Origin: Planctomicrobium sp051465645
GTDB lineage: Bacteria; Planctomycetota; Planctomycetia; Planctomycetales; Planctomycetaceae
Length of the DNA stretch: 64,000 bases
Direction of reading: 5' to 3'
NCBI RefSeq assembly: GCF_051465645.1
Contig: NZ_CP195790.1
Span: 930,001-994,000 of the forward strand
This document shows, in pieces, positions 33,067 through 43,000 of the stretch. How positions within the stretch are numbered: position 1 is the stretch's first letter; every line of letters begins with the position of its first letter. A program made the translations under genes and the position numbers. The notes beneath the pieces are model-generated. The model was not told the origin of the DNA. It saw nothing but the letters and a program-made list of their open reading frames with translations, and made no database searches.

Positions 33067-35094
33067 ATGCCTGAACTTGATCGAAAAGCGGCATCCGTGT
33101 TCGCAGGCAAGGTCGTGCGCAAGGATTTGGTGCGCAAGGTAAAAGTCGGGGCGAACGTCCCGGTCTTCGTACTCGAGTACCTACTCGGAAAGTATTGCGC
33201 GACCGATGATCCGATCGCCATCGAAGCCGGGCTGAAGGTCGTGAATAACACTCTGACGTCGAACTTTGTCCGTCCTGATGAATCGAACAAGGCGCAGTCG
33301 CTAGTCAAGGACAAGGGGAAGCATACGTTCATCGACAAGATTCAGGTGCGGTATGTCTCCGATGATGACAAATACTGGGCGGAACTCAAGAACTTCGGGC
33401 ACAAGTACGTCCACATCCCCGAACACTTCATGCGGGAGTACGACCGCCTGTTGATGGGCGGCATTTGGGCACAGATTGATTTGCGGCATCAATACGACGA
33501 AGAGCAGAAGGGAAAGCGCAGCCCCTTCTGGATCGACAGCATCAAGCCCATCCAGCTTGCAACCTTCGACATCGAAGAGTACCGGGGTTGCCGTGGCGAG
33601 TTCACGACGGACGAATGGATTGACCTGCTGCTCCGCACTATAGGAATGGAGCCGTCACATTTTGAGCGGCGGGTGAAGTTGCTATTCCTCGTTCGCCTGC
33701 TGGCCCTCTGCGAACAGAATTACAACCTCGTGGAACTTGGCCCTCGTGGAACCGGCAAGAGCTACGGCTATCAGGAGCTTTCGCCATACACGATTCTGCT
33801 GACCGGCCCGACGACAGTAGCGAATCTCTTCTACAACATGGCCAGCGGCAAGATGGGACTGGTCGGCATCTGGGACGCCGTGGCGTTCGATGAAGTGGCC
33901 GACCTCCAGAAGATGCCAAAGGAGGTCGTGACGACCCTGAAGACCTACTGTGAATCCGGCACATTCGCTCGTGGTAAGGATTCACTTTCAGGGATGGCGT
34001 CCATTGCCATGTTCGGCAACACCAACCAGCCGGTCGAGGTCATGGTTCGGTCGTCGCACCTATTCATGCCGATGCCCGAAGTGATTCGGGAAGACATGGC
34101 GTTTCTCGACCGCATCCACTTCTACATCCCCGGCTGGGAAATCCCGAAGATGCGGGTCGAGTTTTTCACCGACCATTACGGCTTCGTGGTGGATTACTTG
34201 GCCGAGGCGCTGCGTGAACTTCGCCGGCACAACTTCACCGAGATCATCGACCGCCACTTCTCGCTGGGCCACCATCTCAACGCCCGTGATGTGAAGGCCG
34301 TTCGCAAATCGGTGTCGGGACTGGTCAAGCTGATCTATCCACACGGCGAAGTGACGAAGGACGAATTGGCCGAGCTTGTGGAACTGGCTCTGGAAGGCCG
34401 TCGCCGAGTGAAAGAACAACTCAAAAAGATGGGGTCGTTCGAGTATCACCAGACCTCGTTCTCGTTCATCGACGGCGAGACTCGGGAAGAGCGGTTCGTC
34501 GGCGTGCCCGAGCAAGGTGGCCGAGACATGATCGCCGCCGATCCGCTTGCCCCCGGCTCGCTCTACACCGCTTCGGTCGATGACCAAGGCAAAGTCGGCC
34601 TCTACCGCCTCGAAGTGGGAACATCACCGGGCACAGGCAAGCTGAAGATTGCAGGCGGTGTAGAAGGAGCGATGAAGGAATCGCTGCAACGAGCCTTCGC
34701 CTACCTGCAAGGCCAGAAAGTGAAGATGGGCATTGGGCAGCAGTTCGACACGACGGACTTTCACGTCGAGGCCATCGACTTGTTGAGTAATCACGTTCCC
34801 TGCGAGGCCGGTATCGCCTTGGTGGTAGCTGTCTATTCGGCCATCAAGCGCCAATCGGTCCTCGCCGGTCTGGTCATCCTCGGCGACCTGAGCATTCAGG
34901 GAAACATCAAGGCCGTCCGCACGTTGGCAGAGCCGTTGCAGGTCAGCATGGATAATGGGGCACGCCGGGCATTGGTCCCACTCGAAAACAAACGGAACTT
35001 TCTCGAAGTCTCGGGCGAGATAGTAGAGCGGGTAGACCCCGTATTCTTCTCCGATCCGCTGACAGCGGCGATGAAGGCGTTGGGGATGACATAA
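33067..35094 (+). CDS. brxL: BREX Lon-like ATPase BrxL
   Basis: A 675-residue BrxL. The AAA+ part has Walker A in ELGPRGTGKSYGYQEL (~223-238) and Walker B-like VAFDEVAD. The C-terminus resembles Lon (AGIALVVAVYSAIKR, LSIQGNIKAV), but the Lon Ser position is Glu in PCEAG and the Lys position is also changed, so it should not be a protease; known BrxL proteins act as DNA-binding hexameric rings. The start at 33067 follows GAGGAAA and begins the family sequence MPELDRKA. The stop overlaps a further start codon (TAATG) of a gene now cut by an IS. Confidence 0.94.
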   Translation: MPELDRKAASVFAGKVVRKDLVRKVKVGANVPVFVLEYLLGKYCATDDPIAIEAGLKVVNNTLTSNFVRPDESNKAQSLVKDKGKHTFIDKIQVRYVSDDDKYWAELKNFGHKYVHIPEHFMREYDRLLMGGIWAQIDLRHQYDEEQKGKRSPFWIDSIKPIQLATFDIEEYRGCRGEFTTDEWIDLLLRTIGMEPSHFERRVKLLFLVRLLALCEQNYNLVELGPRGTGKSYGYQELSPYTILLTGPTTVANLFYNMASGKMGLVGIWDAVAFDEVADLQKMPKEVVTTLKTYCESGTFARGKDSLSGMASIAMFGNTNQPVEVMVRSSHLFMPMPEVIREDMAFLDRIHFYIPGWEIPKMRVEFFTDHYGFVVDYLAEALRELRRHNFTEIIDRHFSLGHHLNARDVKAVRKSVSGLVKLIYPHGEVTKDELAELVELALEGRRRVKEQLKKMGSFEYHQTSFSFIDGETREERFVGVPEQGGRDMIAADPLAPGSLYTASVDDQGKVGLYRLEVGTSPGTGKLKIAGGVEGAMKESLQRAFAYLQGQKVKMGIGQQFDTTDFHVEAIDLLSNHVPCEAGIALVVAVYSAIKRQSVLAGLVILGDLSIQGNIKAVRTLAEPLQVSMDNGARRALVPLENKRNFLEVSGEIVERVDPVFFSDPLTAAMKALGMT

Positions 35095-35142
35095 TGCTGC
35101 AAACTGAGCAACTACGAGCATTCTTGCTGGAGTACCTGAAAG
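35094..35142 (+). pseudogene. 5' stub of the gene after brxL, cut by IS copy B
   Basis: An ATG overlapping the brxL stop as TAATG starts MLQTEQLRAFLLEYLK, and after 16 codons the left end of the rve-type IS begins at 35143. The coupling shows that the BREX operon once had at least one more gene. Sixteen residues are too few to name it. Confidence 0.6.
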
Positions 35143-36845
35143 CCTTCGGTCCAAATGATGTGAACTCGGAGAAGTCCTTCACAATTAGGGATTTGGGACG
35201 AAAGATGGCTTCATCAAAGTGCGCAGAATGGTCGTGGTAACGAACTACACTACATGACGAAACCACCACCCTATGAATCACTGTCGGAGTTGGTCATGGT
35301 AGAGCGGCAAAAACAATGTTGCCGATAGCAGATTAATGAGCAACGTCTGCGTCAGGCGGCCTTTCGTTCAAAGCCTTTCACCAGCCCACCGACGAACGAC
35401 TTCACTTCGATCTCGTCCAAGCTGAGCTTCTCGACTTCCTCAGGCTCTTCTCTCACAGGCGGCAGATGTCCACGGCACATGTGACTTCGGTGCTGGTTGT
35501 AATACTCGGTGAACTCTGTGACCAGATGATCCAGATGCCTGCGACCAAAGAGAATGAACTTGGCTAGGCACTCATTTTTGATGGTGCCGATGAACTTTTC
35601 ACAGCGACCGTTGAGGTTGGGACTTCGCTTGGGAAGTTTGTTGGTGCGGAGACCGTGTGACTTCAGGGTTTCCGTAAACTCTCTGCTGAACTTGGTATCT
35701 CGGTCGTGGATTACAATCTCCGGTTTGTGTTCCCGCCCGGCCGTTTCGTCGATGAACTTATTGGCCTGTTCACACACCCAGGCCGATGTTGGGTGGTCAG
35801 TTGATGTAGACGCAATGACTTCTCTCGTCGAAACACAAAGCCAAATCAAGACATACATATCCCTGATCCCACGAGACGTCACTGTCTTCACGCTGAAGAA
35901 ATCACACGCCCAGAGTGTCTCCTTGTGACGTTCCAGGAAGTTGGTCCAGGAGTCCGAGGTGCGATTCGGTCCCGGTTGGATCCCCTCGTCTTTCAGAATG
36001 TTTCTGACGGTCTGCCGGCTGATCTTCTTGATGCCGAGCTTCCTCAATTCGCCGAGGATCCGGGTGTATCCAAAGCCAGTCACTGTCGCGATCTGAAGGA
36101 CGAGCTCCCGGATCTCGCGAGGTTTCCTCTGCCCTCCCTTTGGATTTTGTTTTCGCTTGGGCTGACCTTCGTCTCGGAGCCAGCGGTAGAATGTGCTCAC
36201 GCTGACGATCGTCAGCAACTCTTCAATGGCCCGGCCGATGACTTTCCCAAACTTGATCAGGCGTTCCCGCTCCTCCGGCCTTGTGTGGATGACGCCGGGA
36301 ATCCGAGCCCTCAGGATCTTATTCTCTTCTTTCAGAAACTGGATGTACTTCGCCAGTTCTCGATCCGTGGCGGAAGCAATCAACGCCAGCAGTGGATGGA
36401 AAATCGCGGCCATATCGGTATTGTCGTAATCTGTAATTTGGAACGGTTTAGCACTTTCGTTGTACCTCACTATGTCGTGATTTCAGCTCCCAAAACGGGG
36501 CTGCGAAAACTGTTTTTTTTGAGGCCTCGTCGGGATGCTTGTATAGGTCCGAAATTCGGCAGAACCCGATGAGAGTATTTACTCTCAAATCGGTCTGTCA
36601 TCAGGAGCGAATGGAGAGAGCGAGAGGTGTAGTGGGAAAATTGGTGTGAGTTACGCTTTCAGCGTGATACAGAACTTGATACAGAATCCATTCGAAACGG
36701 TTAGAAACTATTCGAATTCCTGGAAATCGAGTGAGTCGCCAGGCTTGCATTCTTGATCGACGAAAGTGGCAATCTGGAAGAGGCTTATCGCCAAGAGAAA
36801 CGGTGCAACATCCGCTGTAAGAGTGATGGCCTACGGAACCGAAGG
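35143..36845 (-). mobile_element. rve-type insertion sequence, copy B
   Basis: Left end CCTTCGGTCCAAATGATGTG at 35143 and right end CTACGGAACCGAAGG at 36831-36845 give inverted ends CCTTCGGTYCC. It contains an undamaged transposase. One end cuts the gene after brxL, the other cuts mcrC. Bases 36555-36830 differ from copies A and C. No target duplication was seen, so the insertion was probably accompanied by a deletion. Confidence 0.8.
35352..36470 (-). CDS. rve-type (IS3/IS481-like) transposase, copy B, intact
   Basis: A 372-residue protein, the only complete one of the three copies. The N-terminal part contains HPLLALIASATDRELAKYIQ and an HTH region (TIVSVSTFYRWLR, TRILGELRKLGIKKISRQTV). 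The DDE core has Asp in WACDFFSVKT, Asp in VIHDRDTKF and Glu in NGRCEKFIGT. The listed start is GTG; an ATG 19 codons in (MAAIFHP) is an alternative that matches the conserved start. It could supply transposase to copies A and C. Confidence 0.9.
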   Translation of the reverse strand: MRYNESAKPFQITDYDNTDMAAIFHPLLALIASATDRELAKYIQFLKEENKILRARIPGVIHTRPEERERLIKFGKVIGRAIEELLTIVSVSTFYRWLRDEGQPKRKQNPKGGQRKPREIRELVLQIATVTGFGYTRILGELRKLGIKKISRQTVRNILKDEGIQPGPNRTSDSWTNFLERHKETLWACDFFSVKTVTSRGIRDMYVLIWLCVSTREVIASTSTDHPTSAWVCEQANKFIDETAGREHKPEIVIHDRDTKFSREFTETLKSHGLRTNKLPKRSPNLNGRCEKFIGTIKNECLAKFILFGRRHLDHLVTEFTEYYNQHRSHMCRGHLPPVREEPEEVEKLSLDEIEVKSFVGGLVKGFERKAA

Positions 36846-37051
36846 CCCAGTCGGACTCTTCCAACATGCGAAAATGCTCGCAGAGACATCCCGTGACGCA
36901 GTTCAACAACTTCCAAGAGTCCTCGTCCAGACAAATCTCTGGCAAGACCGTGAAATTTGTTCTCCAGGAACAGATTTCTCAGCAAGGGACTCTGCTCCGG
37001 AAGCAAATACTCCCACTCCCGTAGTATTACTTGAATGGATGCTGGGTTCAT
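36846..37051 (-). pseudogene. mcrC: 5' fragment of mcrC cut by IS copy B
   Basis: The gene starts with ATG overlapping the mcrB stop (TGAATG-type, ATGA). Residues 1-68 match the McrC N-terminus: ILREWEYLLPEQSPLL, ARDLSGRGLLEVVELRHGMSLRA and SHVGRVRLG. The IS begins right there; the 19 following residues are encoded by IS sequence. The PD-(D/E)XK nuclease part of McrC is gone, so this McrBC system cannot cut DNA unless another nuclease replaces McrC. Confidence 0.82.
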
Positions 37052-39738
37052 TCCGCATCCTCGATCGTCTCATCTCCGTCATCCTCTGTCTCGGACAGGG
37101 TTACTTCAGCTGAGGTGGAAATGTCCGGACTGTACTCCAGTAGAGCCTGAAGGAACTGCTCTTCCTGTCCGTCTTCAAAGATATCCTGTTGCAGTTGCTG
37201 ATGCTTCTTATCGAAAAATCCATTGCCGAGAATGTTGAAGAGAGCCTCAACATCTTCGTAACAGTATTCCTCCAGCAGAGGCAGGATATCGTCGCGGACG
37301 GTTCTCTTAAGAGCATGAACATCCTTGATCGGCTTGCCGGCGACCATCAGATAAGAATGACCGATCTGAAGATTTCGTGCATCCCTGCCGACATGCTGAC
37401 GAATTCGCGCGTTGAGTTCCTCCAGCCAGGCTCGCAATGGCACTCCGCTGATCACCACATCGCGAAGGACGGACGCATCCGGCATCAACTCAATGAAACC
37501 GAATCGGCGTCGGAGTGCGGCATCCAGCAGTGAGATCGACCGATCGGCCGTGTTCATCGTCCCGATAACGAAGACATTCTTGGGGACATGGAACTCTTCC
37601 TGACTGATGGGGAGGAGAATCTTCTTGCCGCGTTTGTCCTTTTCCAGAACAGTCAGCAGCTCACCAAAGATGCGTGGTATGTCTCCCCGATTGATTTCAT
37701 CAATAATCAGAAAAAACGAGCGATCCGGCGAAGCCAGGGCATCGTGACAAAGTTGCTTGAAGATGCCATTTCGCAATTCGAATGTCAGCTGTCCTTGCAA
37801 TACTCCTGGTCGGTGCCCTTCAAGGAAATCTTCATACCCATAGGCCGGATGGAAACAACACCAGCGAACCAGTCCGCCGACACCATTGTTGCCAGTGACG
37901 GCAGCTTTCTCGTCCTCATTCAAGTCTGCGAACGCACGGCCAAATGCAGCCATTCCTGCGAGCGTTAGCGCGGTACTCTCTGCCCAATACGTTTTTCCTG
38001 TTCCAGGGGGGCCGTACAGGATGACTTGCCCCTTCCGTTCCAGGACCGACTGGATTCTGGCTGGAATGCCGGTCAATTGTGGAACCGGAGTCTTCGGTGG
38101 TAAAGGAGTTGGGATTGGGAGAACAACACCGTTCTGGCAATGGCGTTCGATTTCCAGAACATTCTCGGTGTTTTTCTGAATCAGGCTGACAGCAGATTGA
38201 AAATCTTCTTCAGTTGGCAACTGCCATTGTGAAAAATCAAGCCATTCTACCGAACGCCGGTGTGGAACGTTCGAGTCGGGAACAAACTCATAGTCACCGG
38301 TGACTCGTCCGATTCCCATAACGAAGTCTGTTTCAGTCACGACAATGATGTCGTTGCGACTGATCTTCCCCACAAACTGAATCAACTGCGAAGCCTTTTT
38401 CCAGGCGGCGACCGACTCAGGTCCACCCAGCATTTCTCTAAGTTGATCACGAGAGGCCTTGTTTGCTGCCACCCATGACAGATCGCCCACGTCTTTCCAA
38501 GTGAGGCCGACGCAACCCTCGCTGCGCATGATCGACCAGCTGTCACCATTCTGTTCCGCATCCTCAATCGCGATACGCCAATAATGGTGGCGAGGACCAT
38601 ACAAGGCGTTCAATGCGGCCGTGAAATGATTCATCGGCAACCCAGCCTGTTGAGCGGCTCTCACAAAACGGCCGGCAGCGAGGTATCGCCCTTCCCCCTC
38701 CGGCGGCATCTGTTGGAGTTTTAAGATCGCATACTTTTGCCATTGGTTACTGTGATAATCGTCGATCTTTTCTGGAAACAATAAACTGAAATACTTGTGA
38801 GCCCATCCGGTTCCGACGATGTCTGGGAGCAACTCATCCATCTGTTTTTGGAGCTGGAGGTAATCCTCGTCCGTCTTTCCATCTGGTAGTTCGCTCAGTA
38901 ATTTCGCCCCGAGAACTAATTGATCCCGATGCCGTTCTGCAATTTCGATTGCTGCTTGAGTTGAGATGTCCTCTGGCTTGCTCTTGTCGTTCGGTCCCTG
39001 CCAGATTCCGGATTCCTTACGTCGAAACACCCCGAACTTCATGGCGCTACCGCCACCAATGCCTCCAAATTTCTGGGATGGAAACTCATCATCATTTTTG
39101 AACTCCAGCCAGTAAACAAGGCTGTCTCGATTGCCATGATCGTGCATGAGTTCGAGAAGCTGTTCCCCTTGCACCGCCTGCAGCTTCTCGGGGCTGAATC
39201 GTTCACGGAAGACTAAGAAATACTGCTCCAATTGAGCCTTGGTGAGCAGCTTCCCATCCGCAAGTAGCTCATTGTGTTTCTGCAGAATTTGGGTTCGAAT
39301 CTTCAATTCGGAGGATGTGGTGTTTCTGCCGGATTCATTGAGCAACTGAAGCAAATTTCGCCCGTCAGGAGTGACCCAGACACTTCGAGCATTCCCACCA
39401 GTTCCCGTCACCATCGATGCAGCTGCACACGGAGAAGAAAAAAGATGATCCTTCATCAGCCGGAGTTGCCCGTCCTGCTCAGCAAGAATCCCTTGACTCA
39501 GGAGATTCTGCCGTTGTGGGATCAGGTTGGAAGGAGCTGAAGGAACAATGTCTTTGCGGATGACGGCCCCCGAGAGAACAAGAAATCCATCCGCGCTCAA
39601 TTGCCCCTGAGCATGACAACCTTTGGCATTGATCTCGAAGACCATTGGTGATTCTGACTGCACGTTGACTGCCCTGCCTGATTTTTCCGGTAACCGCCCG
39701 TTGCCCCGAACGTCATTGTCCATGTGGCGAGGAACCAC
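37048..39738 (-). CDS. mcrB: McrB-like AAA+ protein with N-terminal DUF4357
   Basis: An 896-residue protein. Residues ~30-115 resemble DUF4357 (ADGFLVLSGAVIRKDIVPS, LFSSPCAAASMVTG). A central region of unknown fold follows. The AAA+ motor has Walker A LYGPPGTGKTYW near 575-585, Walker B FLIIDEINRGDIPRIFGEL and the McrB signature GTMNTADRSISLLDAALRRRF. McrB proteins hydrolyse GTP and translocate on modified DNA, with McrC as nuclease; here McrC is truncated. The start is uncertain (39738 or ATG codons 15 or 93 bases later). The acidic C-terminus (ETEDDGDETIEDAE) is unusual. Confidence 0.88.
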   Translation of the reverse strand: MVPRHMDNDVRGNGRLPEKSGRAVNVQSESPMVFEINAKGCHAQGQLSADGFLVLSGAVIRKDIVPSAPSNLIPQRQNLLSQGILAEQDGQLRLMKDHLFSSPCAAASMVTGTGGNARSVWVTPDGRNLLQLLNESGRNTTSSELKIRTQILQKHNELLADGKLLTKAQLEQYFLVFRERFSPEKLQAVQGEQLLELMHDHGNRDSLVYWLEFKNDDEFPSQKFGGIGGGSAMKFGVFRRKESGIWQGPNDKSKPEDISTQAAIEIAERHRDQLVLGAKLLSELPDGKTDEDYLQLQKQMDELLPDIVGTGWAHKYFSLLFPEKIDDYHSNQWQKYAILKLQQMPPEGEGRYLAAGRFVRAAQQAGLPMNHFTAALNALYGPRHHYWRIAIEDAEQNGDSWSIMRSEGCVGLTWKDVGDLSWVAANKASRDQLREMLGGPESVAAWKKASQLIQFVGKISRNDIIVVTETDFVMGIGRVTGDYEFVPDSNVPHRRSVEWLDFSQWQLPTEEDFQSAVSLIQKNTENVLEIERHCQNGVVLPIPTPLPPKTPVPQLTGIPARIQSVLERKGQVILYGPPGTGKTYWAESTALTLAGMAAFGRAFADLNEDEKAAVTGNNGVGGLVRWCCFHPAYGYEDFLEGHRPGVLQGQLTFELRNGIFKQLCHDALASPDRSFFLIIDEINRGDIPRIFGELLTVLEKDKRGKKILLPISQEEFHVPKNVFVIGTMNTADRSISLLDAALRRRFGFIELMPDASVLRDVVISGVPLRAWLEELNARIRQHVGRDARNLQIGHSYLMVAGKPIKDVHALKRTVRDDILPLLEEYCYEDVEALFNILGNGFFDKKHQQLQQDIFEDGQEEQFLQALLEYSPDISTSAEVTLSETEDDGDETIEDAE

Positions 39739-40090
39739 AATGTTAACAGCTACGAAGATAGAGTCATGCGAACAGTGGTTGTTCCAGATAGATTAGATCA
39801 GTGATCCAGTAAGTCGTTCGCACAAGATCCACAAGTTGAGGTTCAATTTTCCACATTTAGCAACATTGGACAGTCGTCGGTCGTTGATACAGGCCTCCTG
39901 GTGCATTGAAAGCATCGCTGAGAGTGTTAATGAAGCTGGCTTTCAAATTCAGGTTTATATATCGTTCAACAGAACATCCACTTCCTCCAGGTACGGGCAC
40001 TTCCGTGCCACGTCAGCGCGGGCCGCGACACTTCATATCCAATGATTTTGAGCAAAGCTCGTGAAAATCGGCGATGACCGTTAATTCTCT
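39739..40090. other. Divergent intergenic region
   Basis: A 350-base region separates the divergent mcrB and helicase genes and must hold both promoters. No strong promoter match or repeat was found by eye. Confidence 0.5.
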
Positions 40091-43000
40091 ATGCCTGTTG
40101 AACCAGAGCAACTCCGAGCGCTCAGTATCCGCCAACCTTGGGCGGAGTTGATCCTGCGCGGAGAGAAAACGGTTGAATACCGTTCCCAGGCAACAACAGT
40201 TCGCGGCAAAGTTTACATCTACGCGTCGCTCGCGAAGCTTGATCCGGGCTACGAACAGATTGAAGGAGACTTACCTCGCGGCCTGATCGTAGGCACCGTC
40301 GAAATCACCAGCTGCGAGAACGGCAATGGAGATTTTGAATGGATTCTGTCGAACCCACAGCGACTGGCGGAACCAATCGCTCCCAAGGAACAACCCCAAC
40401 CGGTGTGGTTTTTCCCATTTGGTCGACCGGAAGAGGAACATGCGGAGATCGATGAGACTGCGGTCGTGAATTGCGACGATTCGATGACTGCATCATCTGC
40501 AGTTCGGTTTACTCCAGTGATCTCTGCGGCGACGGCTCCTTTCACCCCGTATCACTCCAAGTATTTCGCTTATGAACTCACGAAGCGAGCTGGAGCCGGT
40601 CATGCGGACAAACTGGCGCAGTCAATCAGTAATGCCACGGTCTATCTCAACCCACATCAGGTAGATGCCGCCCTTTTCGCATTTCGGTCGCCGCTTTCGC
40701 GGGGGGCAATTCTCGCGGACGAAGTCGGTCTCGGAAAAACTATCGAAGCGGGCATCATAGTCAGTCAGCTGTGGGCGGAGAAAAAACGCCGCATTCTGGT
40801 CATTGTCCCCGCGACGCTGCGCAAACAATGGAGCGGAGAACTTTCCGACAAATTTTTCATCCCGTCCCTCATTCTGGAGTCCAAGAGCTTTCGCGAACTT
40901 TTGAAAAAGATGCGTCAGCCGTTTGAACAGTCACAGCAGGTAGTGATCTGTTCCTACCAGTTTGCCCGGGCGAAGGCAGCGGATGTGACCTCAGTCCCCT
41001 GGGACCTGGTTATCATTGACGAAGCCCACCGGCTGCGGAATGTTTACAAGAAAGACAACAAGGTCGCTCGCGCTTTGCGGGATGCCGTTCGCGGTCGCCC
41101 TAAAATCCTTCTGACCGCCACTCCCCTCCAGAACTCGCTGATGGAATTGTTCGGGCTAGTGACTTTTGTCGATGAACACGTTTTCGGGAGCGAAGAGGCG
41201 TTTCGGGAACTTTACGCCAAGAAGTCAGATAGTCTTCCGGCAGGGACACTCGCAAACCTGCGGGCGCGACTTCTGCCCATTGTTCAACGAACACTCAGAA
41301 AACAGGTCGTCGAGTATGTGAAGTACACTAAACGCATCCCGATCACTGAGGATTTCACTCCTTCCGACGACGAAAAGAAGCTTTACAAATACGTCTCGGA
41401 TTTCCTGCAAAAAGATAACCTGCACTCGCTTCCGAACAGCCAACGACAACTGATCGAACTGGTGCTTCGAAAGATTCTTGCTTCATCCTCCTTCGCCATC
41501 GCTGCCACCCTCGGCACGATGATCGATCGACTACGAAAACTTGGACGCGTTGCGGGCGAAGCTGTAGAGGAACATGTTGCCGAAGTTGTGGGCGACGATT
41601 TCGAACCTGCCGAATCCATCGAAGAAGAGTGGAAGGATCCGTCCGCTGATGGTAACTCCTCCCCTCCCACTTCCGCTGATGCAAAAGCCTCGGCAACTGA
41701 TCCCCAAATACTGGTCAAGTCTATACAGGCGGAAGCTGCTGAGCTTCTCCGCTATAAAACCCTCGCGGAATCGATCCAAGAGAACGCCAAAGGGAATTCA
41801 CTGATCACGGCACTGCGATTAGGCTTTGCCAAAGCTGAAGAACTCGGTTCGAAGCCAAAGGCCCTGATCTTCACCGAATCCCGAAGAACTCAGACGTATC
41901 TGCATGATCTTCTTACAAAGAAGGGGTATGCCGGAAAGATTGTTCTCTTTAACGGCACCAATTCGGATCTAGATTCCAAACGCATTTATCAGGAATGGCT
42001 CAAACGCCACGCCGGGCAGGAATGTGTCAGCGGGTCACCCACAGCCGACATGCGTTCAGCGTTGGTCGATGAATTTGCGAACAATGCATCGATCATGATC
42101 GCCACTGAGTCAGCTGCTGAAGGGGTGAACCTGCAGTTTTGCTCTCTCGTTGTAAATTATGACCTGCCCTGGAACCCGCAGCGGATTGAACAGCGAATCG
42201 GACGCTGCCATCGCTACGGCCAGAAGCATGACGTAGTGGTAATTAACTTCGTGAACCGAGCCAACGAAGCAGATCAGCGTGTCTTCGAACTGCTCAACCA
42301 GAAATTCAAGCTATTTGATGGTGTTTTTGGGGCTTCGGATGAAGTGCTTGGGGCCCTGGAATCCGGGATCGATATCGAGAAGCGGATTAACGACATCTAC
42401 AAACGCTGCCGGACAGTCGACGAAATTCAGCAGGCGTTTGATCAGCTGCAGTTGGATCTTTATGAACAAATTATCGCGACATTGCAGGAGACGCGCACGA
42501 AGCTGCTGGAGAACTTCGACGAAGATGTTCACCACAAGTTACGGATAATGGAATCGGAGACGGAACAGCGTCTCAATCGCTATGAGGACTGGTTATGGGC
42601 GCTGACCGCGACAGAGCTCGCGGAACACGCCGACTTCGATCTCAACAGTCACACCTTCACTCTTCGCGAGCAACCGCAAGATTGCTCATCAGAGCAGATC
42701 CCGCTTGGCCGCTACCGCCTCAGGCCTTTGCTGGAACGAAAATCCGAGGAGGTTCCAGATACCGATTTTCACTATCGCCCTGGTCATCCTCTTGCTGAGG
42801 GAATTATTGCACGTGCCAAATCCAGAGCGCTCCCACTATGTGAGTTGGAACTCAATTATGCTCAGCGTGGCGCAAAAGTGACTCTTGTCGAAAAGTTGCT
42901 TGGAAAATCCGGATGGCTGAGAGTCGAACAACAGACCGTCGTATCACTTGACACGGAAGAAACCCTGCTCTTCGCCGGTGTCACCGACGATGGAGACATT

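Noticed and set aside
35149..35281. Extension of the gene after brxL to 46 codons
   Set aside because: Codons after number 16 belong to the IS left end shared by the three copies.
39836..40045. A 69-codon frame between mcrB and the helicase gene
   Set aside because: No ribosome site, no protein-like pattern, and it lies where divergent promoters are expected.
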